Positions 33,828 to 42,553 of a stretch of 47,203 bases of DNA are shown here, piece by piece. The translations under genes were made by a program, and so were the position numbers. Location: NCBI GenBank assembly GCA_947566645.1, contig CANOKL010000032.1, positions 1 through 47,203 on the forward strand, in the 5' to 3' direction. How positions within the stretch are numbered: position 1 is the first letter of the stretch; every line of letters begins with the position of its first letter. This stretch comes from an uncultured Lachnospiraceae bacterium. GTDB lineage: Bacteria; Bacillota; Clostridia; Lachnospirales; Lachnospiraceae. The notes under the pieces were generated by a model that did no database searches, had not been told where the DNA came from, and saw only the letters and a program-made list of their open reading frames with translations.

Positions 33828-34247
33828 TCAATTTCTCCCTTGTAGGGTTACAGTTTACAAATATCAATTTTATTATATCAGAAGATCTTGGACGTATCAA
33901 TAAAAATCCGAAAATTAGGGAGATGATTTACAGATAAATTTATTTTTTACACAAAAAATGAGAGGGACGGAGAAAAAATATTGATTTTGTTCTATAAAAA
34001 TATAATAGTTTTTTCATATATTGTGTGGAATGTGTTTAATGACAATAGAATTTTTTGAAATTATAGTAATAATATATAAAATAATAGACAAGTCAATATT
34101 TTTCTTGGATAAAATTTACAGATTGCTATTAAGTGTTTTACGAGAGGAACGGAAGTAATCGTGTTGATTACTCAAGAATTAATGCAATGATGTACGGATG
34201 AAAAGGCTTGAGAGTACGAAAGCTATGAGCTATGAGGAGAGGAAAAC
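33828..34247. promoter_or_regulatory. AT-rich divergent control region with TTTACARAT repeats
   Basis: This 420-base, strongly AT-rich region separates the AraC and GH127 genes. TTTACAAAT (33854-33862), TTTACAGAT (33927-33935) and TTTACAGAT (34115-34123) are direct repeats that could be regulator half-sites. TTGGAT with TATTAA near 34105-34132 is a weak promoter candidate for the operon. I see no gene here. Confidence 0.4.
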
Positions 34248-36179
34248 ATGTCAAAAAAGAATCAATTTATTTCTATGAAACAGGTTTCGGTTAAGGATTC
34301 ATTCTTTTCGCCAATCCAGAAAACGGTTGTGGACGTGATGATTCCGTACCAGGAGAAGGCGCTTCATGATGAGATTCCGGGTGTCAGGAAGAGCCATGTG
34401 ATTGAGAATATGAAGATTGCGGCAGGTGAGAGTGAGGGTGAGTATTACGGGCGCATCTTCCAGGACAGTGATCTTGCAAAATGGATTGAGGCAGTGGCTT
34501 ATTCCCTGATATTAAAGCCGGATCCGGAGCTTGAAAGCCGGACAGATGAGATTATTGATCTGATCGGGAGGGCGCAGAGGCCGGACGGATATCTGAATTC
34601 TTACTTTATCGCAGCAGCGCCTGAACGCCGTTGGCAGAATCTGTCGGACTGCCATGAGCTCTACTGTGCAGGACATATGACAGAGGCAGCAGTAGCCTAT
34701 TATGAGGCTACAGGAAAGGATACGTTTTTAAAGATCTGCTGTCGTCTGTGTGACCACATTGACAACCGGTTCGGACCAGGGAAGATTACGGGAATCCCGG
34801 GACATGAGGAGATTGAGCTGGCGCTGATGCGCCTCTACCGGGTGACCGGAGAGGAACGGTATCTGAAGCTTGCCTCCTATTTTGTGGACGAGCGGGGGAA
34901 GGATCCGGATTTTTTCCTCAAAGAGGAAGAAAACAGGGGATGGAGCCGGACGAATTATGTCAGTAAACTGTCCCCGGCTTATATGCAGAATCATAAGCCC
35001 TTAAGAGAACAGGATAAGGTAGAAGGACATGCTGTCCGCTGCATGTATCTTCTTACTGCAGCAGCGGATCTTGCCGCAGAAACAGACGATGAGATTCTGC
35101 TTGCAGCCTGCAGAAGGCTCTGGGATAACATGGTGGAAAAGCGGATGTATATAACGGCAGGCATAGGCTCTACTGCCAGGGGAGAGGCCTTTACGGAGGA
35201 TTACGACCTGCCCAATGACACAGCCTATGCGGAGACCTGTGCGGCTGTGGGAGTCTGCTTTTTTGCAAGGCAGATGCTGGAGGCAGAGCCCTGCTCCCGC
35301 TATGCAGATGTCATGGAACGGGCTCTTTATAATGGAACCATAAGCGGCATGCAGCTGGATGGCACAAAGTTTTTCTATATAAACCAGTTAGAGGCAAATC
35401 CCGAGATGTCGGCAGAGGTATATGGGGATGAGGAGTACACGCCTGAGAGGATCGGATGGTATGACTGTGCCTGCTGTCCGCCGAACCTGGCGCGTCTGAT
35501 GACATCTCTCGGGACGTATGTATGGTCATCCGGTGAGGATACCATATATTCCCATCTATTTATTGGCGGGGAAGTATTTTTTGATATGGGGGGCGGAGTC
35601 AGGATCTTACTGGAGTCGCGCTATCCGTGGGAGGGCGGGGCTGTCTACACAGTAGATCCGGATGCCCCCGGAGCAGAATTCACCCTTGCAGTCCGCTATC
35701 CGGGATGGTGTTCCGGAATGAAGGTTTCAGTGAACGGGGAAGAGGTGCCGGATTCTGCCCTTGGAAAGGACGGTTACTGGAAGATTTCCCGCTGCTGGGA
35801 GTCAGGGGACCAGGTGGCCTGCCATATGGACATGCCGGTAAGAAGAGTGTATGCAAATCCCCTGGTACGTGCGGACGCCGGGTGTGTTGCTTTTATGAGA
35901 GGGCCGGTTGTCTATGCATTTGAGGGAATTGATAATGGGGAAGCTCTGCAGACATTCCGGATTCCGAGAGAAGGGGAAGCACAGATTCTCCCTTATGACC
36001 CGGAGCTTCTGGGAGGTATCGTGGCACTTAAGATTCCGGCATTACAGAAGGAGATACCAGAGTCTCTTTATCTGGGACAGCCGTGTCCGGAAAAACCGGT
36101 CACGCTTACAGCAATCCCATATTATGCATGGTCCAACAGAGGACTGACGCATATGAGGGTGTGGATGGAGGAAGCATAA
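34248..36179 (+). CDS. GH127 beta-L-arabinofuranosidase
   Basis: The protein has 643 residues, lacks a signal peptide and so acts in the cytoplasm. It belongs to glycoside hydrolase family 127 (HypBA1 type), which releases L-arabinose from beta-1,2-linked arabinofuranosides such as those on plant hydroxyproline-rich glycoproteins. The expected catalytic and zinc residues align: E313 in RGEAFTEDY (acid/base), E329 and C331 in YAETCAAVG, and C409/C410 in WYDCACCPPN, where C409 would be the nucleophile. The remainder is an alpha/alpha barrel followed by beta domains. It is first in an operon with an Opp/Dpp-type importer, so its substrate is probably the imported compound. GAGGAGAGG precedes ATG 34248. 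Confidence 0.92.
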   Translation: MSKKNQFISMKQVSVKDSFFSPIQKTVVDVMIPYQEKALHDEIPGVRKSHVIENMKIAAGESEGEYYGRIFQDSDLAKWIEAVAYSLILKPDPELESRTDEIIDLIGRAQRPDGYLNSYFIAAAPERRWQNLSDCHELYCAGHMTEAAVAYYEATGKDTFLKICCRLCDHIDNRFGPGKITGIPGHEEIELALMRLYRVTGEERYLKLASYFVDERGKDPDFFLKEEENRGWSRTNYVSKLSPAYMQNHKPLREQDKVEGHAVRCMYLLTAAADLAAETDDEILLAACRRLWDNMVEKRMYITAGIGSTARGEAFTEDYDLPNDTAYAETCAAVGVCFFARQMLEAEPCSRYADVMERALYNGTISGMQLDGTKFFYINQLEANPEMSAEVYGDEEYTPERIGWYDCACCPPNLARLMTSLGTYVWSSGEDTIYSHLFIGGEVFFDMGGGVRILLESRYPWEGGAVYTVDPDAPGAEFTLAVRYPGWCSGMKVSVNGEEVPDSALGKDGYWKISRCWESGDQVACHMDMPVRRVYANPLVRADAGCVAFMRGPVVYAFEGIDNGEALQTFRIPREGEAQILPYDPELLGGIVALKIPALQKEIPESLYLGQPCPEKPVTLTAIPYYAWSNRGLTHMRVWMEEA

Positions 36180-36212
36180 CGCTGATTCAGAAGGTGGAAG
36201 GAGAGTGAGAGC

Positions 36213-37148
36213 ATGAAAAAATATATCGGGAAGCGCCTTGCCATTTCTCTGGTTACGCTGTTGATTGTAATATTTGTCTTATTCTTATTATTACAACTTA
36301 TGCCCGGTTCGCCTTTTAATGATGAAAGGCTGTCACAGGAGCAGATTGCCGTGATGTCAGAAAAATACGGCCTTGACCAGCCGGTTACGGTACAGTTCTT
36401 CCGTTATGTGAAGAATCTGTGCAAGGGAGATTTTGGCGTATCCTACGTTATTTCCAAGGACACGTCTATCTCCGTGCTTCTTGAGAACCGGGTTCCCATC
36501 AGTTTCGGAATCGGCGGGGAGGCTGTGGCATTCGGGGCAGTGATCGGCCTGATTCTTGGAATACTGGCGGCGCTTAAGCATAACAGCTGGTGGGATACCT
36601 TATGTACATTTATCTCAGTCATTGGAGTCAGCCTGCCCTCCTATGTCTTTGCACTGGCGCTGGCATACTTTGTGGGATTTAAGGCACAGTGGCTGCCGCT
36701 TTTGTATGATGGAAAGCAGTTTTTCGCATCTTCCGTGATGCCCATGATTGCACTCTCCATGTTTACGGTAGCGACAGTGGCGAGATTTACCAGAACCTCT
36801 CTTCTGGAGGTGCTGGACAGTGAGTATATGCTGCTGGCAGAGAGCAAGGGAATTACCGGTCCCACACTTATGCTGCGGCATGCCATGAGAAATGCCCTGA
36901 TTCCCATTGTTACAGTCCTTGCCCCTCTTGTTGTGGATCTGATGATCGGCTCACTGGTAATTGAGAAGATCTTTTCGATTCCAGGCATTGGGAGCCTGAT
37001 GGTAACCGCCATTCAGTCCAATGATTATAATGTAACGATTACACTGGCATTTATCTACAGTGTCATGTATATTGCGCTGATGCTGATTGTTGACATTGTG
37101 TATGGAATTATTGACCCCAGGATCCGCCTGGCAGGAAAAACGGACTGA
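36213..37148 (+). CDS. ABC transporter permease, Opp/DppB type
   Basis: This inner-membrane permease of 311 residues belongs to the family-5 (peptide/nickel/oligosaccharide) importers. The N-terminal helix (MKKYIGKRLAISLVTLLIVI) is followed by the short LMPGSPF loop typical of DppB/OppB. About five further helices come next, and the EAA coupling loop reads RFTRTSLLEVLDSEYMLLAESKG. GAAGGAGAG lies before the start. It begins 33 bases after the GH127 gene and 11 bases before the second permease, so all are in one operon. Binding specificity is set elsewhere. Confidence 0.92.
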   Translation: MKKYIGKRLAISLVTLLIVIFVLFLLLQLMPGSPFNDERLSQEQIAVMSEKYGLDQPVTVQFFRYVKNLCKGDFGVSYVISKDTSISVLLENRVPISFGIGGEAVAFGAVIGLILGILAALKHNSWWDTLCTFISVIGVSLPSYVFALALAYFVGFKAQWLPLLYDGKQFFASSVMPMIALSMFTVATVARFTRTSLLEVLDSEYMLLAESKGITGPTLMLRHAMRNALIPIVTVLAPLVVDLMIGSLVIEKIFSIPGIGSLMVTAIQSNDYNVTITLAFIYSVMYIALMLIVDIVYGIIDPRIRLAGKTD

Positions 37149-37159
37149 GAGGTGAGAGC

Positions 37160-38254
37160 ATGAAGAAAAAGAAAGAACAGTCAGCAGGAAATGCAGCAAG
37201 AGTTCTGTCAGTGGAAGAATATTTAAGCCAGATTGATTTCAGAGAGGATGATTTTGAATTTCAGCATAAGGACGGATTTGAACATATAGATACGAACTTT
37301 GCTAGCCAGGGATACTGGAAGGAGGCGCTAGTGCGGTTCAGAAAGAGCAAGGGAGCCATGTTCAGCCTGATCTGCATCCTGCTTTTAACTCTGATGGCAT
37401 TTGTCGGTCCCGGTATGAATGAATATACCTATGACCAGCAGATCACGGTAAACCAGAATATGGCGCCCAGGGTTCCGGGACTGGAAAAGCTTGGAATCCT
37501 GGACGGCTCGGAGACGATGCGCACCTCAACAGGAAGCAAAGAGATCAATTACTATGAGAGCAATCAGTTAGAGGATACCTGGTACTGGTTTGGCTCAGAT
37601 TCCTTTGGAAGGGATCTGTGGACAAGAACATGGATGGGGACGCGGATCAGCCTTTATGTGGCGATCCTGGCAGTGATCATTGACCTTGCATTCGGGCTTA
37701 CCTACGGCATGGTTTCCGGGTACTTCGGAGGCAGGACGGATATGGTTATGCAGAGAATCGTGGAAGTGCTAAACAGTATTCCTTATCTGGTTACAGTAAC
37801 CCTTCTTCTGCTGGTGATGAAGCCGGGACTTCTGTCCATTACCTTTGCCCTTATGTTTTCCGGGTGGCTTGGGATGAGCCGGATTGCCAGGGCAGAGGTC
37901 TTAAAGCTTAAGGAGCAGGAATATGTTCTTGCCTCCCGTACGCTGGGTGCGAAGAGCCTCTGGATTATATTTAAGGAAATTCTGCCCAATATCTTTGGAC
38001 CATTAATCACGCAGACCATGTTTTCCATCCCTCACGCGATATTTACAGAAGCGTTCCTGGCGTTTATCGGACTGGGAGTTCCGGAGCCTCTGGCGTCACT
38101 TGGATCACTGATTTCTAGCGGATACCAGAACTTTACCTCCCACCCGTACATGATCGTATTTCCGCTGCTTGTCATGGGACTTCTGATGCTCTGCTTTAAC
38201 ATGCTGGCAGACGGCCTGCGGGATGCCCTTGACCCGAAGATGAAGGATATGTAG
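37160..38254 (+). CDS. ABC transporter permease, Opp/DppC type
   Basis: The protein has 364 residues. After a soluble N-terminal extension of about 65 residues that is longer than in most DppC proteins, an OppC_N helix (FSLICILLLTLMAFVG) precedes an extracytoplasmic loop of roughly 90 residues with DTWYWFGSDSFGRDLWTR, the hallmark GTDxxGRD-like site. The C-terminal helices contain the coupling motif RIARAEVLKLKEQEYVLASRTLG. It pairs with the upstream permease to form the channel. GAGAGGTGAGAGC precedes the ATG. Confidence 0.92.
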   Translation: MKKKKEQSAGNAARVLSVEEYLSQIDFREDDFEFQHKDGFEHIDTNFASQGYWKEALVRFRKSKGAMFSLICILLLTLMAFVGPGMNEYTYDQQITVNQNMAPRVPGLEKLGILDGSETMRTSTGSKEINYYESNQLEDTWYWFGSDSFGRDLWTRTWMGTRISLYVAILAVIIDLAFGLTYGMVSGYFGGRTDMVMQRIVEVLNSIPYLVTVTLLLLVMKPGLLSITFALMFSGWLGMSRIARAEVLKLKEQEYVLASRTLGAKSLWIIFKEILPNIFGPLITQTMFSIPHAIFTEAFLAFIGLGVPEPLASLGSLISSGYQNFTSHPYMIVFPLLVMGLLMLCFNMLADGLRDALDPKMKDM

Positions 38255-38266
38255 GAGGAGATGGAC

Positions 38267-39355
38267 ATGAGAGAGAAAATATTGTCGATTCAGAACCTGA
38301 ACATTTCGTTTGAGACAACGGCAGGCGTGGTGAATGCGGTCAGAGGCGTGAATCTCAGCGTATACCGCGGGGAGACCGTGGCACTTGTAGGGGAATCAGG
38401 ATCCGGGAAGTCCGTTTCAGCCAAGGCAATTATGGGAATCCTTGCAAAGAACGGAACCATTGACAGCGGAGACATTACCCTGTCCTACTACAGGCAGGAG
38501 GAAAAGGTGACGAGGGATATCCTGTCTATGGATAAAAAGGAAATCCGCCGTCATGTAAATGGAAAAAGAATCGCCATGGTATTTCAGGATCCCATGACCT
38601 CATTAAATCCCCTGATTCCAGTCGGGAAGCAGGTCATGGAGGGAATGCTCTGGCATTATCATACACCGAAGGAAGAGGCTTATCAGAAGGCGCTGGATCT
38701 TCTGAAGCTGGTAGGAATTACAGATGCCGAAAAGCGTATGAAGAATTATCCCCACCAGCTTTCAGGGGGGATGCGCCAGAGGGTGGTGATCGCCATCGCG
38801 CTTTCCTGTGATCCGGATCTGCTGATCTGTGACGAGCCTACAACCGCGCTGGATGTAACGATCCAGTCTAAGATTCTGGAGCTGATCCAGGAGATTCAGA
38901 AGAGAAAGAAACTGTCCGTGATCTATATTACCCATGATCTGGGAGTAGTGGCAAAGGTGGCGGATTATGTCAATGTTATGTATGCCGGGAAGATCGTGGA
39001 GAGCGGCACGGTCAATGAGGTCTTCTATGAACCAAAGCATCCGTATACATGGGGACTGCTTTCTGCGATGCCGGATCTGGGGACAGAGGATGAGAGGCTT
39101 TATACTATTCCCGGAAGTCCGCCGAACCTGCTTCATAAGATCACTGGCGATGCCTTTGCCCCCAGGAACAAATATGCCCTTAAGATTGACAGCCGGGTAG
39201 AGCCGCCTATGTTCAGGGTATCGGATACCCATTATGCAGCCACATGGCTGCTTCATCCGAAAGCTCCGAAGGTGGAGCTTCCAGAGGAGCTTAAGGCCAG
39301 GATTGACCGAATGATGAAGGAGGGAGAGCATTATGACAAAACGGGAAAACAGTAA
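38267..39355 (+). CDS. ABC transporter ATPase, Opp/DppD type
   Basis: The protein has 362 residues. Walker A is GESGSGKS, signature LSGGMRQRV, Walker [13 protein letters not shown] and switch His in YITHDLG. The C-terminal oligopeptide-transporter domain ([13 protein letters not shown] [13 protein letters not shown] and PGSPPNLL) is present, as in OppD. The Cys-rich iron-sulphur motif common in many OppD/DppD C-termini is not evident. ATG 38267 is chosen over 38261 because AGGAGGAG ends six bases upstream. The end overlaps the next ATPase gene by 23 bases. Confidence 0.9.
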   Translation: MREKILSIQNLNISFETTAGVVNAVRGVNLSVYRGETVALVGESGSGKSVSAKAIMGILAKNGTIDSGDITLSYYRQEEKVTRDILSMDKKEIRRHVNGKRIAMVFQDPMTSLNPLIPVGKQVMEGMLWHYHTPKEEAYQKALDLLKLVGITDAEKRMKNYPHQLSGGMRQRVVIAIALSCDPDLLICDEPTTALDVTIQSKILELIQEIQKRKKLSVIYITHDLGVVAKVADYVNVMYAGKIVESGTVNEVFYEPKHPYTWGLLSAMPDLGTEDERLYTIPGSPPNLLHKITGDAFAPRNKYALKIDSRVEPPMFRVSDTHYAATWLLHPKAPKVELPEELKARIDRMMKEGEHYDKTGKQ

Positions 39356-40271
39356 GACCGCCCCTCTCCTTGAGGTGAAAGGCTTAAAGCAGTATTTCCG
39401 GGTAAGCCGCAAGTTTACAGTAAAGGCAGTAGAAGATGTAAGCTTTTATATCAATCCGGGCGAGACCTACGGTCTGGTGGGAGAGTCCGGCTCAGGGAAG
39501 ACCACCATCGGACGTTCGGTTATTCACCTGTATGAGCCTACTGCAGGGGAGATTCTTTTTGACGGAATGAATATTTCCGGCAGGCTTAAGGGTGAGACAG
39601 AGCGTAATCTCCGTGTCAATATGCAGATGATCTTTCAGGATCCCATGGCATGCCTGAATCCACGCAGAAAGGTCGGAGACATTATCGCCCAGGGACTGGA
39701 TATCCATCACCGGTATCACTCTGCAAAGGAGCGGGAGGAGCTGGTGGCTGACATTCTTCATAAAGTAGGGCTTGCGCCGGAGCATGCAAACCGCTATCCA
39801 CATCAGTTTTCCGGCGGACAGAGGCAGCGTGTGGGAATCGCCCGGGCCCTTATTATGAATCCAAAACTGATTATTGCAGATGAGTGTATCTCTGCCCTGG
39901 ATATGTCCATCCAGGCACAGGTGGTGAATCTGATGAAGGATCTGCAGCAGGAGAATGGAATGGCATATCTGTTCATTGCCCATGACCTGTCAATGGTAAA
40001 ATATATTTCTGACCGGATCGGAGTGCTGCACCTGGGGCATCTGCTGGAGACCGGGACAACGGACGAGATTTTTTCCCATCCGGTACACCCGTATACCAAG
40101 AGCCTGCTCTCGGCAATCCCCCATCCCAATCCCCTGGCGGAACGGAAGAGGAAGGCGCTTCAATACGATTACAAGACAAGCGGAATTGACTACGGCGAAG
40201 GAACGATGCACCAGGTAGAAGGGACGCACTATGTCCGTTGTACGGACCAGGAATATGATTCCTGGAAGTGA
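39333..40271 (+). CDS. ABC transporter ATPase, Opp/DppF type
   Basis: The protein has 312 residues. Walker A is GESGSGKTT, signature FSGGQRQRV, Walker B LIIADECISALD (Cys in place of the usual Pro after DE) and switch LFIAHDLS. The C-terminus has the OppF phrase HPYTKSLLSAIPHPNP. It forms the second, non-identical ATPase subunit of the importer. AAGGAGGG precedes ATG 39333, and the 23-base overlap with the first ATPase implies coupled translation. Confidence 0.92.
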   Translation: MTKRENSKTAPLLEVKGLKQYFRVSRKFTVKAVEDVSFYINPGETYGLVGESGSGKTTIGRSVIHLYEPTAGEILFDGMNISGRLKGETERNLRVNMQMIFQDPMACLNPRRKVGDIIAQGLDIHHRYHSAKEREELVADILHKVGLAPEHANRYPHQFSGGQRQRVGIARALIMNPKLIIADECISALDMSIQAQVVNLMKDLQQENGMAYLFIAHDLSMVKYISDRIGVLHLGHLLETGTTDEIFSHPVHPYTKSLLSAIPHPNPLAERKRKALQYDYKTSGIDYGEGTMHQVEGTHYVRCTDQEYDSWK

Positions 40272-40299
40272 TTTTAAATTGCTGACAGAAAGAGCGGCA

Positions 40300-40340
40300 T
40301 TTAAAATAAAGCGGGGAGAGACGAAAGAATTTTCCCCGGA
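40300..40340 (+). promoter_or_regulatory. Intercistronic hairpin before binding-protein gene
   Basis: CGGGGAGAG and the later TTTTCCCCG can pair (stem CGGGGA/TCCCCG) in the 93-base gap between the last ATPase gene and the binding-protein gene. Such hairpins often protect the highly expressed downstream message; this role is inferred. Confidence 0.35.
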
Positions 40341-40364
40341 ATTATTAAAAAAGGAGGAGATATT

Positions 40365-42065
40365 ATGAAACTCAAAAACAAGTTACTGGCATGTCTGCTT
40401 GTATTAGCGATGTGTGTTGGTATGCTGGCAGGCTGCGGCGGTGGCGGCGGCGAAAAAAAAGAGGACACAGCAGGGAAGTCTGAGACGGAGAGTGGGAACC
40501 AGGAGGAATCCCAGCCGGCAGGAGATAAAGTGCTCCGCTATCAGGTAAGCACGATCGTGGATTCCATGGATCCGGCTCTTTCCAATGACTATACATCCTG
40601 CGGAGTATTATCCCAGTGTATGATGGGACTCTTCACAAAGGACGAAAACGGTGCGCCTGCGCCGGGAATGGCAGAGAGCGAGGAGAAGTCAGAGGATGGT
40701 CTGACCTTAACCTTCCATATCCGTGAAGACGCTGTATGGGCAAACGGAGATCCTGTGACAGCACATGATTTTGTATATGCATGGCGCAGAGTTGCGGATC
40801 CGAAGACAGCAAGTGATTATCAGTTCTTTATCCAGACAGCATGTATTGTAAATGCAGATGAAGTAGTAGCCGGAGAAAAGCCGGTAGAGGATCTGGGCGT
40901 AGAAGCAAAGGATGACAAGACGCTGGAAGTAAAATTAAGCTCTCCATGCTCCATCTTCGATTATCTGATGACATCTACCTGCTTCCTTCCCCTTTCACAG
41001 GATTTCGTGGAGGGATGCGGCGACAAATTTGCAACGTCGCCAGATACCATTCTCTGTAACGGGCCATTTAAGATTTCCGCTTATGAGCCGTCAACCATGA
41101 CGATTGAGGAAGTGAAGAATGATAAATTCTTTGATGCTTCCAAGGTCAAGCTTGACGGGGTAGAATTCCAGGTAATTACAGACAGCCAGACAGCAGCCCT
41201 TTCTTTCGAAAACGGGGAGTTGGATATTGTTACCCTGAGCGGCAACCTGGTTGAGCAGTATGAGGATGACGAGCGATTCAGTACAAGGGGCGATGGATAT
41301 AACTGGTATCTGTGCCCGAATATGGAGAAAGAGGGGCTTGACAATCTGAATATCCGTATGGCCCTTGCAAAGTCCTACGACAAAGAGGCTGTAACCACAA
41401 GGATTCTGAAAGATGGTTCCACACCGATGGATTACTTCGTACCAGTGGGCCTGGCGGCAAATACAAAGGGAACGGATTTCCGTGCAGATGCAGGAGATGC
41501 ATATGACAGCTGGACCTATGATGTGGAGAAGGCGAAGGAGCTGTGGAAGACAGGCTTAAAGGAAGCTGGATTATCCTCCTTAGAGCTTACCCTGATGTGC
41601 GAGGACACAGATTCCGCACAGGCCGTTGCCCAGTTCCTGCAGAGCGAGTGGCAGACAAACCTTGAGGGTCTGAAGGTAGAACTCCAGGTACTGCCAAAGA
41701 AGGCACGTCTTGAGTATATGCAGAAGGGCGAATATGATGTAGGTCTTACCAGATGGGGACCAGACTATGCAGATCCCATGACAGACCTGGATATGTGGGT
41801 AACCGGAAGCTCTACCAACTATTCACGTTTCTCTGATAAGGAATATGACGAGACCATCAAGTCCGCGAAGGTGGGCGATCTGGCATTAGATCTGGATGCA
41901 CGCTGGAGCGCGCTGATTGACTGTGAGAAGAAACTGGCTGACAACTGTGTTCTGTTCCCGATCTACAGCCAGTCTGTAGCAATGATGACGAATCCGCAGA
42001 TCGTAGATGTACAGTATTATTCTGTAGGCATGCCGTATCTGTTCATCAATGCAGATAAGCAATAA
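40365..42065 (+). CDS. Extracellular solute-binding lipoprotein, SBP_bac_5 (OppA/DppA) family
   Basis: The protein has 566 residues. A lipoprotein signal ends in LAGC with the lipidated Cys at residue 24, followed by a Gly/Glu/Ser-rich tether. The mature part matches SBP_bac_5: DSMDPALSNDYTSCGV, then LTFHIREDAVWANGDPVTAHDFVYAWRRV, the strongest family signature, and later ARLEYMQKGEYDVGLTRWGPDYADP. It delivers the substrate to the importer encoded just upstream. AAAAAGGAGGAG precedes the ATG. Placing the binding protein last in the operon, behind a hairpin, allows it to be made in excess. Confidence 0.93.
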   Translation: MKLKNKLLACLLVLAMCVGMLAGCGGGGGEKKEDTAGKSETESGNQEESQPAGDKVLRYQVSTIVDSMDPALSNDYTSCGVLSQCMMGLFTKDENGAPAPGMAESEEKSEDGLTLTFHIREDAVWANGDPVTAHDFVYAWRRVADPKTASDYQFFIQTACIVNADEVVAGEKPVEDLGVEAKDDKTLEVKLSSPCSIFDYLMTSTCFLPLSQDFVEGCGDKFATSPDTILCNGPFKISAYEPSTMTIEEVKNDKFFDASKVKLDGVEFQVITDSQTAALSFENGELDIVTLSGNLVEQYEDDERFSTRGDGYNWYLCPNMEKEGLDNLNIRMALAKSYDKEAVTTRILKDGSTPMDYFVPVGLAANTKGTDFRADAGDAYDSWTYDVEKAKELWKTGLKEAGLSSLELTLMCEDTDSAQAVAQFLQSEWQTNLEGLKVELQVLPKKARLEYMQKGEYDVGLTRWGPDYADPMTDLDMWVTGSSTNYSRFSDKEYDETIKSAKVGDLALDLDARWSALIDCEKKLADNCVLFPIYSQSVAMMTNPQIVDVQYYSVGMPYLFINADKQ

Positions 42066-42069
42066 AGAC

Positions 42070-42190
42070 AAAGATTTTTGCCTGTACGGTCAGGGCGTCC
42101 CCTGGATGCTCCACTCCTGCGTCTGCTAACGCAACTGTATGGTTACTGGTCACAGAGTGAACAGTAACCAATGTACAGGCACAAATTTTT
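42070..42190. repeat. 121-bp inverted-repeat intergenic element
   Basis: AAAGATTTTTGCCTGTAC (42070-42087) is the imperfect inverse of GTACAGGCACAAATTTTT (42173-42190). The interior contains a second palindrome, TGGTTACTG...CAGTAACCA (42140-42170). It begins just after the stop of the binding-protein gene. Confidence 0.6.
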
Positions 42191-42193
42191 AAT

Positions 42194-42240
42194 AAGGACA
42201 GAGTAGAATGCAGGGATGCATCTACTCTGTCCTTTGTCTT
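42194..42240 (+). terminator. Terminator of the GH127/transporter operon
   Basis: AAGGACAGAGTAGA (42194-42207) pairs perfectly with TCTACTCTGTCCTT (42221-42234) over a 13-base loop that is itself partly self-complementary, and is followed by TGTCTTGGG. The T-run is short, but the 14-bp stem is strong. Confidence 0.65.
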
Positions 42241-42319
42241 GGGATTCTTAAAACTCTTTCTTACCCATAGATTTCTTTGGGAAAACGAATCTTGCCGTCT
42301 TTTGGGGAGCGAAAACATT

Positions 42320-42452
42320 GTTACTGTTCACTCCGTTCACAGTAACATTCACAAATCCATTTAAAATTCGCTTCGCGAATGGGATTTGCTCACACCTGAA
42401 TCATTTTCTTACGGACTTTGCAGTAAATGCAAAGTCCTGTGTGAATAGTAAC
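42320..42452. repeat. 133-bp MITE-like element with GTTACTRTTCAC ends
   Basis: The region starts with GTTACTGTTCAC (42320-42331) and ends with GTGAATAGTAAC (42441-42452), terminal inverted repeats matching at 11 of 12 positions. Inside are GTTACTGT/ACAGTAAC, ATTCGC/GCGAAT and GGACTTTGC/GCAAAGTCC (42413-42421 and 42429-42437) stems. It is non-coding. Confidence 0.6.
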
Positions 42453-42501
42453 AAAACATTTCGATATATCGAATACTTTGCGAATATTTCTGTTGAGATT
42501 T

Positions 42502-42510
42502 TGGTATAAT
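42502..42510 (+). promoter_or_regulatory. Extended -10 promoter of DUF4143 ATPase gene
   Basis: TGGTATAAT is a perfect extended -10 (TATAAT at 42505-42510) 44 bases before the start codon; the -35 region is AT-rich and weak. Confidence 0.45.
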
Positions 42511-42553
42511 TGATATAAAATGATAATAAATACTTCTTAGGGAGATGTGAAGG

